Below are positions 15,215 to 27,465 of a DNA stretch of 64,000 bases, in pieces. The notes below the pieces were generated by a model. It was not told the DNA's origin. It searched no databases and saw only the letters and a list, made by a program, of their open reading frames with translations. Numbering within the stretch: position 1 is the stretch's first letter; every line of letters begins with the position of its first letter. A program made the position numbers and the translations under genes. This DNA is from Prochlorococcus sp. AG-347-E23 (GTDB lineage: Bacteria; Cyanobacteriota; Cyanobacteriia; PCC-6307; Cyanobiaceae). Location: assembly GCA_003281685.1 (NCBI GenBank), contig QCBH01000002.1:1-64000 (forward strand), read 5' to 3'.

Positions 15215-15673
15215 ATGACTGAAGAAAATTTTTGGCTAATGAAAAGCGAGCCTGATGCTTACAGCATAGATACTTTAAAAGATGACGGTGTAACTTTATG
15301 GGACGGAATAAGAAATTATCAGGCTCGTAATTTCATGAGAAAAATGAATAAAGGAGATAAAGTTTTTTTCTATCATTCGAACTGTAAACCTCCAGGTATT
15401 GTGGGACTTATGGAGGTAATAGATCTAAATATTGTTGATCCTACTCAATTTGATAAAGATTCAAAATATTTTGATCCAAAATCGAAGCCTGATAATCCGA
15501 GATGGGATTGTGTAAAAGTAAAGTATAAATCTAAGTCAGATAAGATTTTAAGTTTACCGGAATTAAAGATTCTATTTAAAGAGGATGAGTTATTAGTTGT
15601 AAAGAAAGGGAATAGGTTGTCAATATTACCTGTAAGAAGTGATATTGCTAAAATGATACTTGAAAAAATATAA
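15215..15673 (+). CDS. EVE-domain protein
   Basis: The 152-residue product is an EVE (PUA-like) domain protein, beginning MTEENFWLMKSEPDAYSID and containing LWDGIRNYQARNFMRKM and KVFFYHSNCKPPGIVGLMEV, all family hallmarks. EVE proteins bind modified bases in DNA or RNA. The frame stays open 25 codons further up to 15140, but the family starts at F/Y-W-L-M-K-S-E-P and a good ATG lies at 15215, so I use that. The first 13 codons recur in fragments A (6571-6668) and B (13099-13202), which suggests that this 5' end has been an insertion target. Confidence 0.9.
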   Translation: MTEENFWLMKSEPDAYSIDTLKDDGVTLWDGIRNYQARNFMRKMNKGDKVFFYHSNCKPPGIVGLMEVIDLNIVDPTQFDKDSKYFDPKSKPDNPRWDCVKVKYKSKSDKILSLPELKILFKEDELLVVKKGNRLSILPVRSDIAKMILEKI

Positions 15674-15680
15674 AAAATTT

Positions 15681-15932
15681 TTAATCTTCAAAATTCATTG
15701 AAAACATGTTGCCAATATAGAGTCTTGTCAAATCTCTATTTTGAAATCCTTTTTGCATCAAAAAACCTGCAATAGCAGCTTGTAGTATCCTGTATTGATC
15801 CCAGTTTGGATGATCCTCAACGAATTCTTTCATAGCCTTTTGAAGATTTTCTTGAAGTTCACATTTAAAACTTATTACTTCATCTTTGTGATTTAAAACT
15901 TTTGAATTTTCGTCGAAATTTAACTCTTGCAT
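15681..15932 (-). CDS. DUF2811 family protein
   Basis: This 83-residue protein fits the cyanobacterial DUF2811 family: a central ELQENLQKAMKEFVEDHPNW followed by DQYRILQAAIAGFLMQKGFQ and the end NRDLTRLYIGNMF. The family is short, helical and of unknown role. The sequence is soluble with no signal peptide. It converges on the EVE gene with 7 bases between stops. The gene-free 15933-16245 region upstream carries the DnaA-box-like cluster. Confidence 0.75.
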   Translation of the reverse strand: MQELNFDENSKVLNHKDEVISFKCELQENLQKAMKEFVEDHPNWDQYRILQAAIAGFLMQKGFQNRDLTRLYIGNMFSMNFED

Positions 15933-16129
15933 ATTGAAAAAACTTATTGGAATTTAGATTTACAAGATTTAGTTTTCTCCAAAATCACTGAATAGTCAAC
16001 AGGTATTATCAAGAAACAGTCTCATGTTATAGATTAATGAGAACCCAGTCATAACTCATGGTGTCATGGAAATTAATTTTATGAAATTAAACTTTACTGA
16101 AATATAAAGATTTTCATTAAATTAGAAGT

Positions 16130-16193
16130 TTTTCCACATGTTTTAGATCAATAGATATGTATCAAAAAAATGTTGTGGAAAAGTTGTGAAAAA
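16130..16193. promoter_or_regulatory. Cluster of DnaA-box-like sites
   Basis: TTTTCCACA at 16130-16138 and TGTGGAAAA at 16174-16182 are two exact cyanobacterial-type DnaA boxes in opposite orientation; TGTGAAAAA at 16185-16193 is a one-mismatch third. They lie in the 313-bp spacer 15933-16245, next to a run of A/T. No dnaA or dnaN gene is nearby, so a main replication origin is not shown; a DnaA-titrating or regulatory site is another option. Confidence 0.5.
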
Positions 16194-16245
16194 ATTTTTT
16201 CTTAAGGGGAAAATATTTTCTAAAATTTCCAATTTTATTTATCTT

Positions 16246-16617
16246 TTAGTCCATTGATTCCCACATATTTCTTATTTCATAATATAAATCTTGTGCTATT
16301 GGTATCGGCCAATACATTTCAAAGGATCTAGTTTGATCTTGACTTTCAAAAACTAATCTTAAACTCCATTCTTTTTTATTTCCTTCTAAATTAATATACC
16401 AAGGTAGTTGTTCTAATTCTAAAGTAATAGATTCTTCATCCATTAATTCATCTTTGATAGCTAATAGTTGTTCATTAATTTTTAAAAGTAGAAGGTAAAG
16501 AGAATAGAATTCACTTTTTTGTAACTCAATTGACCAATTATCGACACTAATCAAGAAGCAAAATTTGCCTTTTTTAAAATCTTTAAGTAATCTCCATCGT
16601 TTTTGGTCTTTTACCAA
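16246..16617 (-). CDS. DUF1818 family protein
   Basis: The 123-residue protein matches the cyanobacterial DUF1818 family, for which no function is known. Visible marks are RWRLLKDFKKGKFCFLISVD, a long central helix EFYSLYLLLLKINEQLLAIK, ITLELEQLPWYINLEGN and the end FEMYWPIPIAQDLYYEIRNM. It lies 2 bases after rpoZ on the same strand, so the two genes are probably cotranscribed, which may hint at a link with transcription. No catalytic motif is apparent. Confidence 0.82.
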   Translation of the reverse strand: MVKDQKRWRLLKDFKKGKFCFLISVDNWSIELQKSEFYSLYLLLLKINEQLLAIKDELMDEESITLELEQLPWYINLEGNKKEWSLRLVFESQDQTRSFEMYWPIPIAQDLYYEIRNMWESMD

Positions 16618-16619
16618 AA

Positions 16620-16856
16620 TTAGCCGGGAAGTAAATCAGGTTGATCTTGTTCATCGCTTAGCTCAATAATTGATCTTTGAACGGGTTTAATAGTTGACTC
16701 ATCTAATAAACCATCAAAATCATCAAATCTTCTTTGTTTAGCTCTAAAAGCAATTTTTACTGTAGTTAAATATCTATTAGTTGATTTTCTTATTAAGCTT
16801 TCACCTCTCTTTGCTAGATCATTAGAATCAACTCCAGCATTATTCGATATTTTCAT
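16620..16856 (-). CDS. rpoZ: RNA polymerase omega subunit
   Basis: The 78-residue product is the omega subunit of DNA-dependent RNA polymerase, which helps fold and hold the beta-prime chain. The cyanobacterial form is recognised by the N-terminal [20 protein letters not shown], then [16 protein letters not shown] and the acidic end [12 protein letters not shown]. Length is usual for cyanobacteria. It is the first gene of a two-gene minus-strand unit with the DUF1818 gene and is divergent from the Hsp70 gene 98 bases away. Confidence 0.9.
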   Translation of the reverse strand: MKISNNAGVDSNDLAKRGESLIRKSTNRYLTTVKIAFRAKQRRFDDFDGLLDESTIKPVQRSIIELSDEQDQPDLLPG

Positions 16857-16954
16857 TAAAAAAATTTTTTATTATACAATGTATCTTACAGTTTATTCGA
16901 CCTTTTCAAAACATAAATTACAAAAAAAAACTTAATTGATTCTAATAATTTCAC

Positions 16955-18523
16955 ATGGAAGATATTTTATCTGGAACTCTTGCTATTGATTTGGGAAACA
17001 CAAATACTGTAATCGCTTTTCAAGATCAAAAAGATACAAATTCTATTTTAGTTGAAATACCCAGTATTACATTATCTCCTGGAGTTATTCCTACAGCAGT
17101 TTGGTTCGAGGAACCTTCAAAGACTCCTAAAATTGGTCTCAGTGCTCTGAAAATGAGGGATGACTCAAATTCTGATTTGTTTTTTCATTCGAACTTTAAA
17201 AGATTAATTGGAAATTCTATTGAAAAAATTAATCAAAAAAATATCTTACACCCGAATGAATGTGGCGAAAAATTTTTCCAAATTTTGTGGTCAAGCATTC
17301 CTTATAAATATGAGATCAAAAGACTTGTTTTAACTGCTCCAATAGATACATATAAGGGTTATAGAGAATGGTTAGTTAACCTTTGCAAAGATATATCTGT
17401 AGATGAAATTGCTCTAGTTGATGAACCTACTGCTGCAAGTTTAGGTGTAAAGGTACCATTTGGTTCAAAAATTATGACGTTAGATATTGGAGGAAGTACA
17501 GTCGATATGAATATAGTCAAAATAGAGGGAGGAGAAGGAAAATCTGGTCCAATAGCTGAACTACTAAAATTTAAAGGGAACGATGTAAGCTCAATTTCAA
17601 AGCAAAAAATAAGGTGTGCTGAAATAATTGGAAAAACAGGCTCAAAAATTGGTGGGAAAGATATTGATCAATGGATAGTTGATTATTTTATTCCAAATAA
17701 TAATTATGCTAATAATCTTTTTAAGGCGGAAGAAATAAAATGCAAACTCAGTTCATCAGCAACCAAATATGAAAATAAATATCCAATAAAATTATTTACT
17801 GAGCAAAATCAAGAAAAAGAATTTTACCTAAGTAAAGAAATATTTGAGAAGATACTCATTGAAAATAATCTTCTTAATCACCTTAACTCTTTACTGAAGG
17901 ATTTATTAAATCAAGCAAGAGGCAAATTTTGCACAGTTGATGACTTAAATGCAGTTATTTTGGTAGGCGGAGGAACCCAAATACCATTGATTAAAGAATG
18001 GATAACAAAAAAAATTTCACAAATTCAAATAAAGTCGCCTCCTCCTATCGAATCAATAGCTTTGGGAGCTTTAGCAATGACCCCAGGGGTAAAAATTAAA
18101 GACATTTTAAACAAGGGATTATCTATAAGATTATTTAATAAAAGAGAACAAAAACACTTCTGGCATCCTATTTTTTGCAAAGGTCAAACATGGCCAACAG
18201 AAAACCCATTTAAATTAATACTTCAAGCAAGTAAAAATAATCAGAAAATATTCGAAATAATAATTGGAGAGACACAAAAAGAAAGAGCATATGATGTTAT
18301 TTTCGAAAATGGATTACCAAAGTTATCAGAGGTTCAGAGTGAAGAAGAAATAATAAAATGGGACAAAAAACCACTCAAAATAGTATTAAAAAATAAATCT
18401 AATATTGGAGAAGACAACTTAAAACTTTTTTTTAAAATTACGAAAAGTGCTGATTTATTAGTTAAGTGTTTTGATATTAAAGATGAATTTTTAGGAGAAT
18501 ATAATTTAGGAAATATCTTCTGA
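16955..18523 (+). CDS. Hsp70 family protein
   Basis: The 522-residue protein has the actin-like ATPase domain of Hsp70: phosphate-1 LAIDLGNTNTVIAF (residues 8-21), the connecting VDEPTAASLG, phosphate-2 MTLDIGGSTVDMNIVK and the adenosine motif AVILVGGGTQIPLIKEW. The C-terminal part after about residue 370 is shorter and divergent from the DnaK substrate domain; the EEVD-like tail is absent. It is therefore a DnaK relative rather than a standard DnaK (around 630 residues), with an unknown client. It is a single plus-strand gene, convergent with pyrR. Confidence 0.85.
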   Translation: MEDILSGTLAIDLGNTNTVIAFQDQKDTNSILVEIPSITLSPGVIPTAVWFEEPSKTPKIGLSALKMRDDSNSDLFFHSNFKRLIGNSIEKINQKNILHPNECGEKFFQILWSSIPYKYEIKRLVLTAPIDTYKGYREWLVNLCKDISVDEIALVDEPTAASLGVKVPFGSKIMTLDIGGSTVDMNIVKIEGGEGKSGPIAELLKFKGNDVSSISKQKIRCAEIIGKTGSKIGGKDIDQWIVDYFIPNNNYANNLFKAEEIKCKLSSSATKYENKYPIKLFTEQNQEKEFYLSKEIFEKILIENNLLNHLNSLLKDLLNQARGKFCTVDDLNAVILVGGGTQIPLIKEWITKKISQIQIKSPPPIESIALGALAMTPGVKIKDILNKGLSIRLFNKREQKHFWHPIFCKGQTWPTENPFKLILQASKNNQKIFEIIIGETQKERAYDVIFENGLPKLSEVQSEEEIIKWDKKPLKIVLKNKSNIGEDNLKLFFKITKSADLLVKCFDIKDEFLGEYNLGNIF

Positions 18524-18531
18524 AAGCAAAG

Positions 18532-19068
18532 CTATTCAAGAAAAACTCCTTCCTCATTATCAACATTATTTAAACGTAAACTAATACTTTCAATTTTACT
18601 TGTTGGCACTTTTTTACCACAAAAATCTGGTTGAATAGGTAATTCTCTATGACCTCTATCTACCATTACTAATAACATCACTCTTTGAGGTCTGCCCCAT
18701 GAATATAAAGCATCCATTGCAGCTCTAATAGTTCTACCTGTGTAAATTACATCATCTATTAAAAGAATTTCTTGTTTCTCAATAGGCGTTGGAATATCTG
18801 CAGCTTGAATTAGGCGCGTTCCAACTCTATTTTGGTCATCTCTATAAAAAGTTGGATCAATTGTTCCTTTTTTAACTCTTAAACCTGTCCTAGAGAATAA
18901 TTCCTTTTCTAGCACTTCGGTCAGCTCAATTCCTCTAGTCGGAACACCAACCAATAGAAGGTTATCTAGTTTTGTTACTTTTTCGATAATTTCGGAAGTT
19001 AAACGCGAGATAGTTTTTCTAAGCTCAACTTCAGTAAGTATTACGATCTTTTTTGTTTTCTTGGACAT
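18532..19068 (-). CDS. pyrR: PyrR: uracil phosphoribosyltransferase / pyr regulator
   Basis: The 178-residue protein is a type I phosphoribosyltransferase of the PyrR family. The PRPP-binding motif ILLIDDVIYTGRTIRAAMD is complete, VGVPTRGIELTEVLEKEL precedes it, and DRGHRELPIQPDFCGKKVPT follows, as in PyrR. The protein makes UMP from uracil and PRPP; in some bacteria it also binds pyr mRNA. No pyr operon or PyrR-binding leader is visible in this window, so the RNA-binding role is untested here. It converges with the Hsp70 gene, 8 bases between stops. Confidence 0.92.
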   Translation of the reverse strand: MSKKTKKIVILTEVELRKTISRLTSEIIEKVTKLDNLLLVGVPTRGIELTEVLEKELFSRTGLRVKKGTIDPTFYRDDQNRVGTRLIQAADIPTPIEKQEILLIDDVIYTGRTIRAAMDALYSWGRPQRVMLLVMVDRGHRELPIQPDFCGKKVPTSKIESISLRLNNVDNEEGVFLE

Positions 19069-19205
19069 GATTTATAAATAAATAGAGTTCGTTTATTATT
19101 TTCATAAATTAGCAAAAGCTAACTATATTAAATATAAATTGTTAAAGAGTAACGTTTGAAGCTAGATTTAAGGTTGGATCAGTTAAAAATGAATTTGATC
19201 TAAAT

Positions 19206-20828
19206 ATGTCAAAGATTAGCAGCAAAAATATAAAAAGATTAAGTGTTCCTCAGAGCCCTGTAGTTCTCGCAATACTAGATGGATGGGGATATCGAAAAGA
19301 AGATTCAGATAATGCCATAAGAAGTGCCAGTACACCCATTATGGACTCATTGTGGCATGCCTACCCCCACACACTGATAAGTGCCAGCGGATCTGATGTA
19401 GGCCTCCCAGATGGTCAAATGGGTAATTCAGAGGTGGGGCACCTTACTATTGGTTCGGGAAGAATAATACAACAAGAACTTGTAAGGATTTCAAATATTG
19501 TAAAAAATAATCAATTAGGCTTAATAAATGAGTTAAAAGAGATGGCTGATTCATTAAAGAAAAATAATTCTACTTTGCATATCACGGGATTATGTTCTGA
19601 TGGAGGAGTTCATAGTCATATCGATCATTTGTTAGGTTTAATTAAATGGGCATCTGATAATGAAATCAAAAAAGTTGCAATCCATATCATTACCGATGGA
19701 AGAGATACCCCTGCAAAAAGTGCCTCTAAATATCTAAATCAAATAGAATCATGTATAAAAAAATTTAACACAGGCGAAATAGCCTCCATATGTGGAAGAT
19801 ACTGGATAATGGATAGAAATCTTTTATGGGATAGGACCGAAAAAGCATATTCTAATTTGACTGATCCAAGCATTCCAATAACAAATATCTCTCCTCAGGA
19901 TTACATAGAAAAAAGCTATGCCAAAAACATAACCGATGAATTTTTAGAGCCCATAAGAATTTCTGAAAAGTATCTTAAAGATGGGGATAGTCTGATTTGC
20001 TTTAATTTTCGTCCAGACAGAGCAAGACAAATAGTCAAATCCCTTTCAAGCAAAAAGTTCTCAGACTTTGAAAGAAAAAATTATCCAAATCTAGACTTTA
20101 TCACTTTTACTCAATATGATCCTAACTTTCCCGTTAAAGTTGCATTTCCGCCTGAGTCACTCAATAATTTTATAGGCCAAATAGTATCAGAAAACGGTCT
20201 TAAACAATACAGAACCGCGGAAACTGAAAAATATCCTCACGTAACATACTTTTTCAATGGAGGAGTTGAAATTCCTCTACCTGGAGAAGAAAGACATTTG
20301 ATTCCATCTCCAAGAGTCGCAACTTATGATATGGAACCCGAAATGTCGGCGGAGGAATTAACTATAAGTTGCTCTAAGGCAATCAAGAGTGGTAATTATG
20401 CTTTTGTTGTAATTAATTTTGCCAATCCTGATATGGTTGGTCATACAGGCAACATGGATGCAACAGTTAAAGCAATAGAAAAAGTAGATAAATGTATAGG
20501 TCAAATAGTTAATGCTACTGGAGAAATGGGTGGAAGCATTCTTATTACAGCTGATCATGGAAACGCAGAGGTAATGAAAGGACCTGAAGGAGAACCATGG
20601 ACAGCACACACAATAAATAAAGTTCCATTAATTTTGATTGAGGGTGAAAAAAGAAAAATTCCAAATATGGGAAATGAAATTAATTTAAGAGATAATGCTG
20701 GCTTAGCTGATATTGCTCCCACTTTATTGGAATTACTAAATCTCCCAATACCAATAGAAATGACAGGCAAATCTCTTATTCAAGAAATTGAATTAAAAGG
20801 TTATAATAAGGTCGTTCAACACGTTTAA
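19206..20828 (+). CDS. gpmI: 2,3-bisphosphoglycerate-independent phosphoglycerate mutase
   Basis: The 540-residue enzyme interconverts 3- and 2-phosphoglycerate in glycolysis, using two manganese ions. The metal-binding start [11 protein letters not shown] (residues 20-30), the phosphoserine loop [14 protein letters not shown] (Ser near residue 78), the [16 protein letters not shown] segment and ADHGNAEVM near the C-terminus are all present. Length is usual. secG follows 22 bases downstream, an arrangement I would expect in cyanobacteria, so the two may share a transcript. Confidence 0.96.
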   Translation: MSKISSKNIKRLSVPQSPVVLAILDGWGYRKEDSDNAIRSASTPIMDSLWHAYPHTLISASGSDVGLPDGQMGNSEVGHLTIGSGRIIQQELVRISNIVKNNQLGLINELKEMADSLKKNNSTLHITGLCSDGGVHSHIDHLLGLIKWASDNEIKKVAIHIITDGRDTPAKSASKYLNQIESCIKKFNTGEIASICGRYWIMDRNLLWDRTEKAYSNLTDPSIPITNISPQDYIEKSYAKNITDEFLEPIRISEKYLKDGDSLICFNFRPDRARQIVKSLSSKKFSDFERKNYPNLDFITFTQYDPNFPVKVAFPPESLNNFIGQIVSENGLKQYRTAETEKYPHVTYFFNGGVEIPLPGEERHLIPSPRVATYDMEPEMSAEELTISCSKAIKSGNYAFVVINFANPDMVGHTGNMDATVKAIEKVDKCIGQIVNATGEMGGSILITADHGNAEVMKGPEGEPWTAHTINKVPLILIEGEKRKIPNMGNEINLRDNAGLADIAPTLLELLNLPIPIEMTGKSLIQEIELKGYNKVVQHV

Positions 20829-20850
20829 AGTTAATAAAAGTTTTTAAGCA

Positions 20851-21078
20851 ATGATTCAAATTATTAGTTGGATATGGGTATTTTCAGGAATTCTTCTCAT
20901 TCTCTTAGTTTTACTTCATAGTCCTAAAGGGGATGGAATGGGAGGAATAGCTGCAAGTGGGAGTTCTATGTTTAATAGCGCAAGTAGTGCAGAAGCCTCT
21001 CTAAACAAAATAACTTGGACTTTTTTAATGATATTTTTGTCTCTCGCAATTATTCTTAGCGCTGGTTGGATTTCATAA
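20851..21078 (+). CDS. secG: Preprotein translocase subunit SecG
   Basis: The 75-residue protein has two membrane helices (about 4-21 and 53-72) joined by the conserved loop HSPKGDGMGGIAASGSSMFN, the SecG signature. It is a small subunit of the SecYEG channel that exports unfolded proteins through the plasma and thylakoid membranes. It follows gpmI by 22 bases and is ended by the hairpin at 21087-21120, shared with groL from the other side. Confidence 0.93.
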   Translation: MIQIISWIWVFSGILLILLVLLHSPKGDGMGGIAASGSSMFNSASSAEASLNKITWTFLMIFLSLAIILSAGWIS

Positions 21079-21086
21079 AAGTTGAA

Positions 21087-21120
21087 TAAAAAAGGGACCA
21101 TTTTAAATGATCCTTTTTAA
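21087..21120. terminator. Bidirectional terminator between secG and groL
   Basis: AAAAAAGGGACCATTT and AAATGATCCTTTTT pair as a long stem with a mismatch and wobbles around a TAA loop, with A- and T-runs on both sides. It sits 9 bases past the secG stop and about 32 bases from the groL stop, so it can serve both converging genes. Confidence 0.8.
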
Positions 21121-21151
21121 AAACTAATTAATTAAACAAACTATCGTTTAG

Positions 21152-22816
<1,665 letters not shown>

Positions 22817-22840
22817 TTAATAATTTTTGAAACAAATATT

Positions 22841-23152
22841 TTAGCTTACAACAGCTAAAATATCTTTTTCTGAGAGCAAGACATATTCATCTCCTCCCAA
22901 TTTAATGTCTGTACCAGCATATTTGCTGTACAAAACTTTATCGCCAATACTCACTTCTGGAGTTTGTCGAGAACCATCGTCATTAAGTTTACCAGGACCA
23001 ACCTGAGCAACTTCTCCAACCTGTGGTTTTTCTTTGGCTGAATCAGGCAAAAGTATGCCCCCAGCGGTTTTTTCCTCAGATGCGGAAACTTTAATAAATA
23101 TTCTATCTCCCAGTGGTTTTACTGTAGAGACTGTAAGTGAAACAGCTGCCAT
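22841..23152 (-). CDS. groS: Co-chaperonin GroES
   Basis: The 103-residue protein caps the GroEL ring. Family marks are [12 protein letters not shown], the mobile loop [20 protein letters not shown], and [20 protein letters not shown] with the end [11 protein letters not shown]. It is the first gene of the groS-groL operon. The 220-bp spacer to atpD upstream holds no CIRCE inverted repeat, but a K-box-like site is present at 23270-23285 in the right orientation for this operon. Confidence 0.97.
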
Positions 23153-23269
23153 AGATTAATGGAGGGTCATAATTGAGACGCTATGCGTCATAAACATGGA
23201 AAGAGAAATTCTCCATCCGTAACATCAACAACATAATCCTCAAAGCGGCAATTAAACCATACTTAAACT

Positions 23270-23285
23270 GTGCGGGTGGCCGAAC
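23270..23285 (-). promoter_or_regulatory. K-box-like site upstream of groS-groL
   Basis: On the minus strand the sequence GTTCGGCCACCCGCAC fits the cyanobacterial groE K-box pattern GTTCGG-NNAN-CCNNAC at every fixed base. It lies 118 bases before the groS start. In other cyanobacteria the K-box takes part in light and heat induction of groE without HrcA/CIRCE. Its distance to the start point is not known here. Confidence 0.55.
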
Positions 23286-23368
23286 CCATTTAACGAATCT
23301 ACCCATGAGGTGGTAGTATTTTCGGATTATGAGCTGTTTAAAATCAGCTATTCACCACCAATCAATAA

Positions 23369-24832
<1,464 letters not shown>

Positions 24833-24871
24833 ATATCTACATAAATGTTTAACCTTCAATAAATTAAATTA

Positions 24872-25276
24872 ATGGCAATTTCTCTTAAAGTTTTAGCTCC
24901 TAATAAAAATGTTTATCAAGGCGAAGCTGAAGAAGTTATCCTTCCGAGTACTACTGGTCAGCTTGGAGTACTTCCTGGACATATTTCTTTAGTTACGGCT
25001 ATAGATATTGGCGTTTTAAGGCTAAGAATGAACTCTCAGTGGAAATCAATTGCTTTAATGGGTGGCTTCGCTGAAATTGAATCAGATGAAGTCATAGTTT
25101 TAGTAAACAATGCGGAAATTGGATCTGAAATTAATGTTCAAAATGCTGAAGAAGATCTTAAAGAAGCAAAATTAGCTATTAGCAAATTCTCTGAAAATGA
25201 AAAAAATCCACAGAAGATAAAAGCCTTGAAAGAGATTTCGAAGGCTGAGGCGAGAATTCAAGCAGCAAAGAACTAA
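24872..25276 (+). CDS. atpC: ATP synthase subunit epsilon
   Basis: The 134-residue epsilon subunit couples the F1 head to the c-ring and inhibits ATP hydrolysis. Family marks: [20 protein letters not shown], then [20 protein letters not shown] for the beta-sandwich, [20 protein letters not shown], and a C-terminal helical hairpin rich in Lys/Ala. It follows atpD by 39 bases and converges with the PSRP-3 gene 3 bases away. Cyanobacterial/plastid name atpE. Confidence 0.95.
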   Translation: MAISLKVLAPNKNVYQGEAEEVILPSTTGQLGVLPGHISLVTAIDIGVLRLRMNSQWKSIALMGGFAEIESDEVIVLVNNAEIGSEINVQNAEEDLKEAKLAISKFSENEKNPQKIKALKEISKAEARIQAAKN

Positions 25277-25279
25277 TTT

Positions 25280-25747
25280 TTAAGCAGTTCCACAAAAAGT
25301 TACTTCTGGAAACTTTAACTTGGCCTCTTCTAACTTTTTTGTTTTACCCTCTTCTTGCCAATAATTTATCACTTCAGTAGCTTTATTCAATATTTCTACT
25401 CTTTCATTATCTGTAATCCAACCTTTATTCTCTAGTTCACTTTTTAATTTTTCCCAAGCATCATCTCTTGGCCAAAAATAATAAGCAGTAAGAGGACTTG
25501 GGCCTCCCCCCACTATTTGATCAACAGCCAAGGCAACATTATCAGGCAACCACAATACTTTAATGATAAACCTCCCTTCGTCAGGCTTAGGGGTATAACC
25601 AGTAGGCACTCCATCTTCATCAATTGTGGCAGACGCTAATACAGCTGAAGCACCCATCATTCCCGAATTAGGAGAAGAAGTTTTAGACTTCAGGTCACCA
25701 GTCTTTTTTTCTTTTGAATTTTGATTTAACTTATCTGAGGAGGTCAT
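25280..25747 (-). CDS. Ribosomal protein PSRP-3 (Ycf65)
   Basis: The 155-residue protein is the cyanobacterial homologue of plastid-specific ribosomal protein 3, a 30S subunit component found only in cyanobacteria and plastids. The domain runs from [20 protein letters not shown] (about residue 60) through [20 protein letters not shown] to [20 protein letters not shown]. The first 55 residues are a polar, low-complexity extension (Ser/Lys/Asn-rich) found in many marine versions. It sits convergent to atpC, 3 bases apart. Confidence 0.88.
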   Translation of the reverse strand: MTSSDKLNQNSKEKKTGDLKSKTSSPNSGMMGASAVLASATIDEDGVPTGYTPKPDEGRFIIKVLWLPDNVALAVDQIVGGGPSPLTAYYFWPRDDAWEKLKSELENKGWITDNERVEILNKATEVINYWQEEGKTKKLEEAKLKFPEVTFCGTA

Positions 25748-25853
25748 TCACGTATTTATGTTTAATAAATAATTTATCAGTTTATGGTCACATTTTGATT
25801 GATTTATTCAAAATTTCTTGATTTTAGTTATTCATGCTTTCTATATAGAATTT

Positions 25854-26012
25854 TTATTTAGGATGAGGAACTTGATAAAAATCATAAATTGTAGCTTCCA
25901 ATGAATCCCATAGATCTTTAGGGATATCGTTTTCTTCTGCAAACATGCCTAGCTGACTAGCTAAGCCTCTAGCCTGAGAGAGTTTCGAATCATATGAATC
26001 GGACTTATTCAT
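25854..26012 (-). CDS. Small conserved-looking protein, 52 aa
   Basis: The 52-residue protein (MNKSDSYDSKLSQARGLASQ, then LGMFAEENDIPKDLWDSLEA, ending YQVPHPK) has good residue diversity and a helical core, unlike chance AT-rich frames. It lies between pepP upstream and the PSRP-3 gene downstream, all on the minus strand, 53 bases after the pepP stop. It has no membrane segment or metal motif. I take it to be a real cyanobacterial gene of unknown function. Confidence 0.6.
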   Translation of the reverse strand: MNKSDSYDSKLSQARGLASQLGMFAEENDIPKDLWDSLEATIYDFYQVPHPK

Positions 26013-26065
26013 TTCTAAACTTTAAACTTTATAAAAATAAATCTATTAACTAAATTAGTCAAATT

Positions 26066-27391
26066 TTAAAATTCTAAATCAGAAATTTCTTTGAGTGCAG
26101 CAATACTTAAAACTTCAGGGTTTGCATCTTTGACCAGAACATCATCTTCTATTCTTATCCCAATGCCTTTCCATTTTTCATCAATCTTAGGTTGTCCCTC
26201 AGGGACCGGGATCCTATCACTGATATATATACCGGGTTCTACCGTAAGAATCATTCCATTCTGTAATGGCACTTCATAGTCTCCCATCCTATATGCTCCA
26301 ACATCATGAACATCTAAGCCTAGCCAATGTCCAGTTCTATGCATATATAGATGTTTATAGGATTGATTCTCTATTATCTCCTCGGTGCTGCCCGATAATA
26401 AACCAATTTCCTTTAATCCTTCTATCAGAATTTTTAAAGCAACATTATGAACAGTACTAGAATTTGATCCAGTTACAGCACTTTTAATTGCATTTTTCTG
26501 CGCACTTAATACAATTTCGTAAATAAATCTTTGCTCTTTAGAAAATTTCCCGCCTATTGGGATGGTTCTTGTTATGTCTCCATTGTAATAATCAGTTAAT
26601 GAGCATCCAGCATCTACCAACAATAAATCTTCTTTCTTCAATGGTGAGTTATTTGAAGTGTAATGCAAAATACAGGCATTATCTCCTGAAGCAACAATAG
26701 AATTATATGCAGGTCCTCTGGCCCCTTTTTCTAAAAAGAATCCCTCTAGAAGACCCTGAATTTGCCTTTCATTTTTCTTTAATGAAATAGATTCTCTTAC
26801 TAGTTCATGAGCTTCTGCTGAAATTTGTACAGCCTCTCTCATTCTGTTAATTTCAAATTCACTTTTAATTAATCTCATCTCATTTAAATAAATTTCTGGA
26901 GATTTGATAGAATTGGCACCAATCCCTGATCTTGATCGATTATCAAGTTGTTGTGAAAATATCTCAAGTACTATTTTCTCAATTAATGGATACTTACCTA
27001 TTGAAAAAACAAGTTCATCGGAACCATTTATATAAATTGGAAGTAAATCTCTTAGTTCGGTTATTGAGTGAGCCTTGTCAGCCTTAAACTCTTTTTCTGC
27101 GCCTTCTAAACCCCATCTAAAGCCATGCCAGACTTCACTAATAACATCTTTGGGAGCGACAAACATAATAAATCTCTCTCCCTTTGGCTTATGTGATAAG
27201 AAAAGAGCAATTGCATCTGGCTCATCAAAACCAGTTAAATACCAAAAATTACTATCTTGTCTAAAAGGGTATTCACAATCGGCATGGTGTTTTACAAGAT
27301 TAGCTCCTGGGATGATGGCAGCTTTTCCATCTAATTTATTTAAGAAAATTTCTCTTCTTTCTTCAAAAACTTTATAGTCAGGTTTAAACAT
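26066..27391 (-). CDS. pepP: Xaa-Pro aminopeptidase (aminopeptidase P)
   Basis: The 441-residue metallopeptidase removes N-terminal residues in front of proline. The N-terminal domain has PFRQDSNFWYLTGFDEPDAI; the pita-bread catalytic domain has the metal ligands in LLVDAGCSLTDYYNGDITRT, HRTGHWLGLDVHDVG and LTVEPGIYI, with GIRIEDDVLV as the last ligand set. Length and motifs match type I PepP. It is a cytoplasmic housekeeping enzyme, divergent from the CNNM/CBS gene 74 bases away. Confidence 0.93.
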   Translation of the reverse strand: MFKPDYKVFEERREIFLNKLDGKAAIIPGANLVKHHADCEYPFRQDSNFWYLTGFDEPDAIALFLSHKPKGERFIMFVAPKDVISEVWHGFRWGLEGAEKEFKADKAHSITELRDLLPIYINGSDELVFSIGKYPLIEKIVLEIFSQQLDNRSRSGIGANSIKSPEIYLNEMRLIKSEFEINRMREAVQISAEAHELVRESISLKKNERQIQGLLEGFFLEKGARGPAYNSIVASGDNACILHYTSNNSPLKKEDLLLVDAGCSLTDYYNGDITRTIPIGGKFSKEQRFIYEIVLSAQKNAIKSAVTGSNSSTVHNVALKILIEGLKEIGLLSGSTEEIIENQSYKHLYMHRTGHWLGLDVHDVGAYRMGDYEVPLQNGMILTVEPGIYISDRIPVPEGQPKIDEKWKGIGIRIEDDVLVKDANPEVLSIAALKEISDLEF

Positions 27392-27465
27392 AAATTGTGT
27401 ATTGGCGTGTTTAAAAAAAAAATGGAAGAATGAATTAAAACAGATTTAGTACCTAATCTACTTTA

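Noticed and set aside
16130..16193. Chromosome replication origin
   Set aside because: DnaA boxes alone are not enough; dnaN or dnaA is not nearby and the region is a normal housekeeping neighbourhood.
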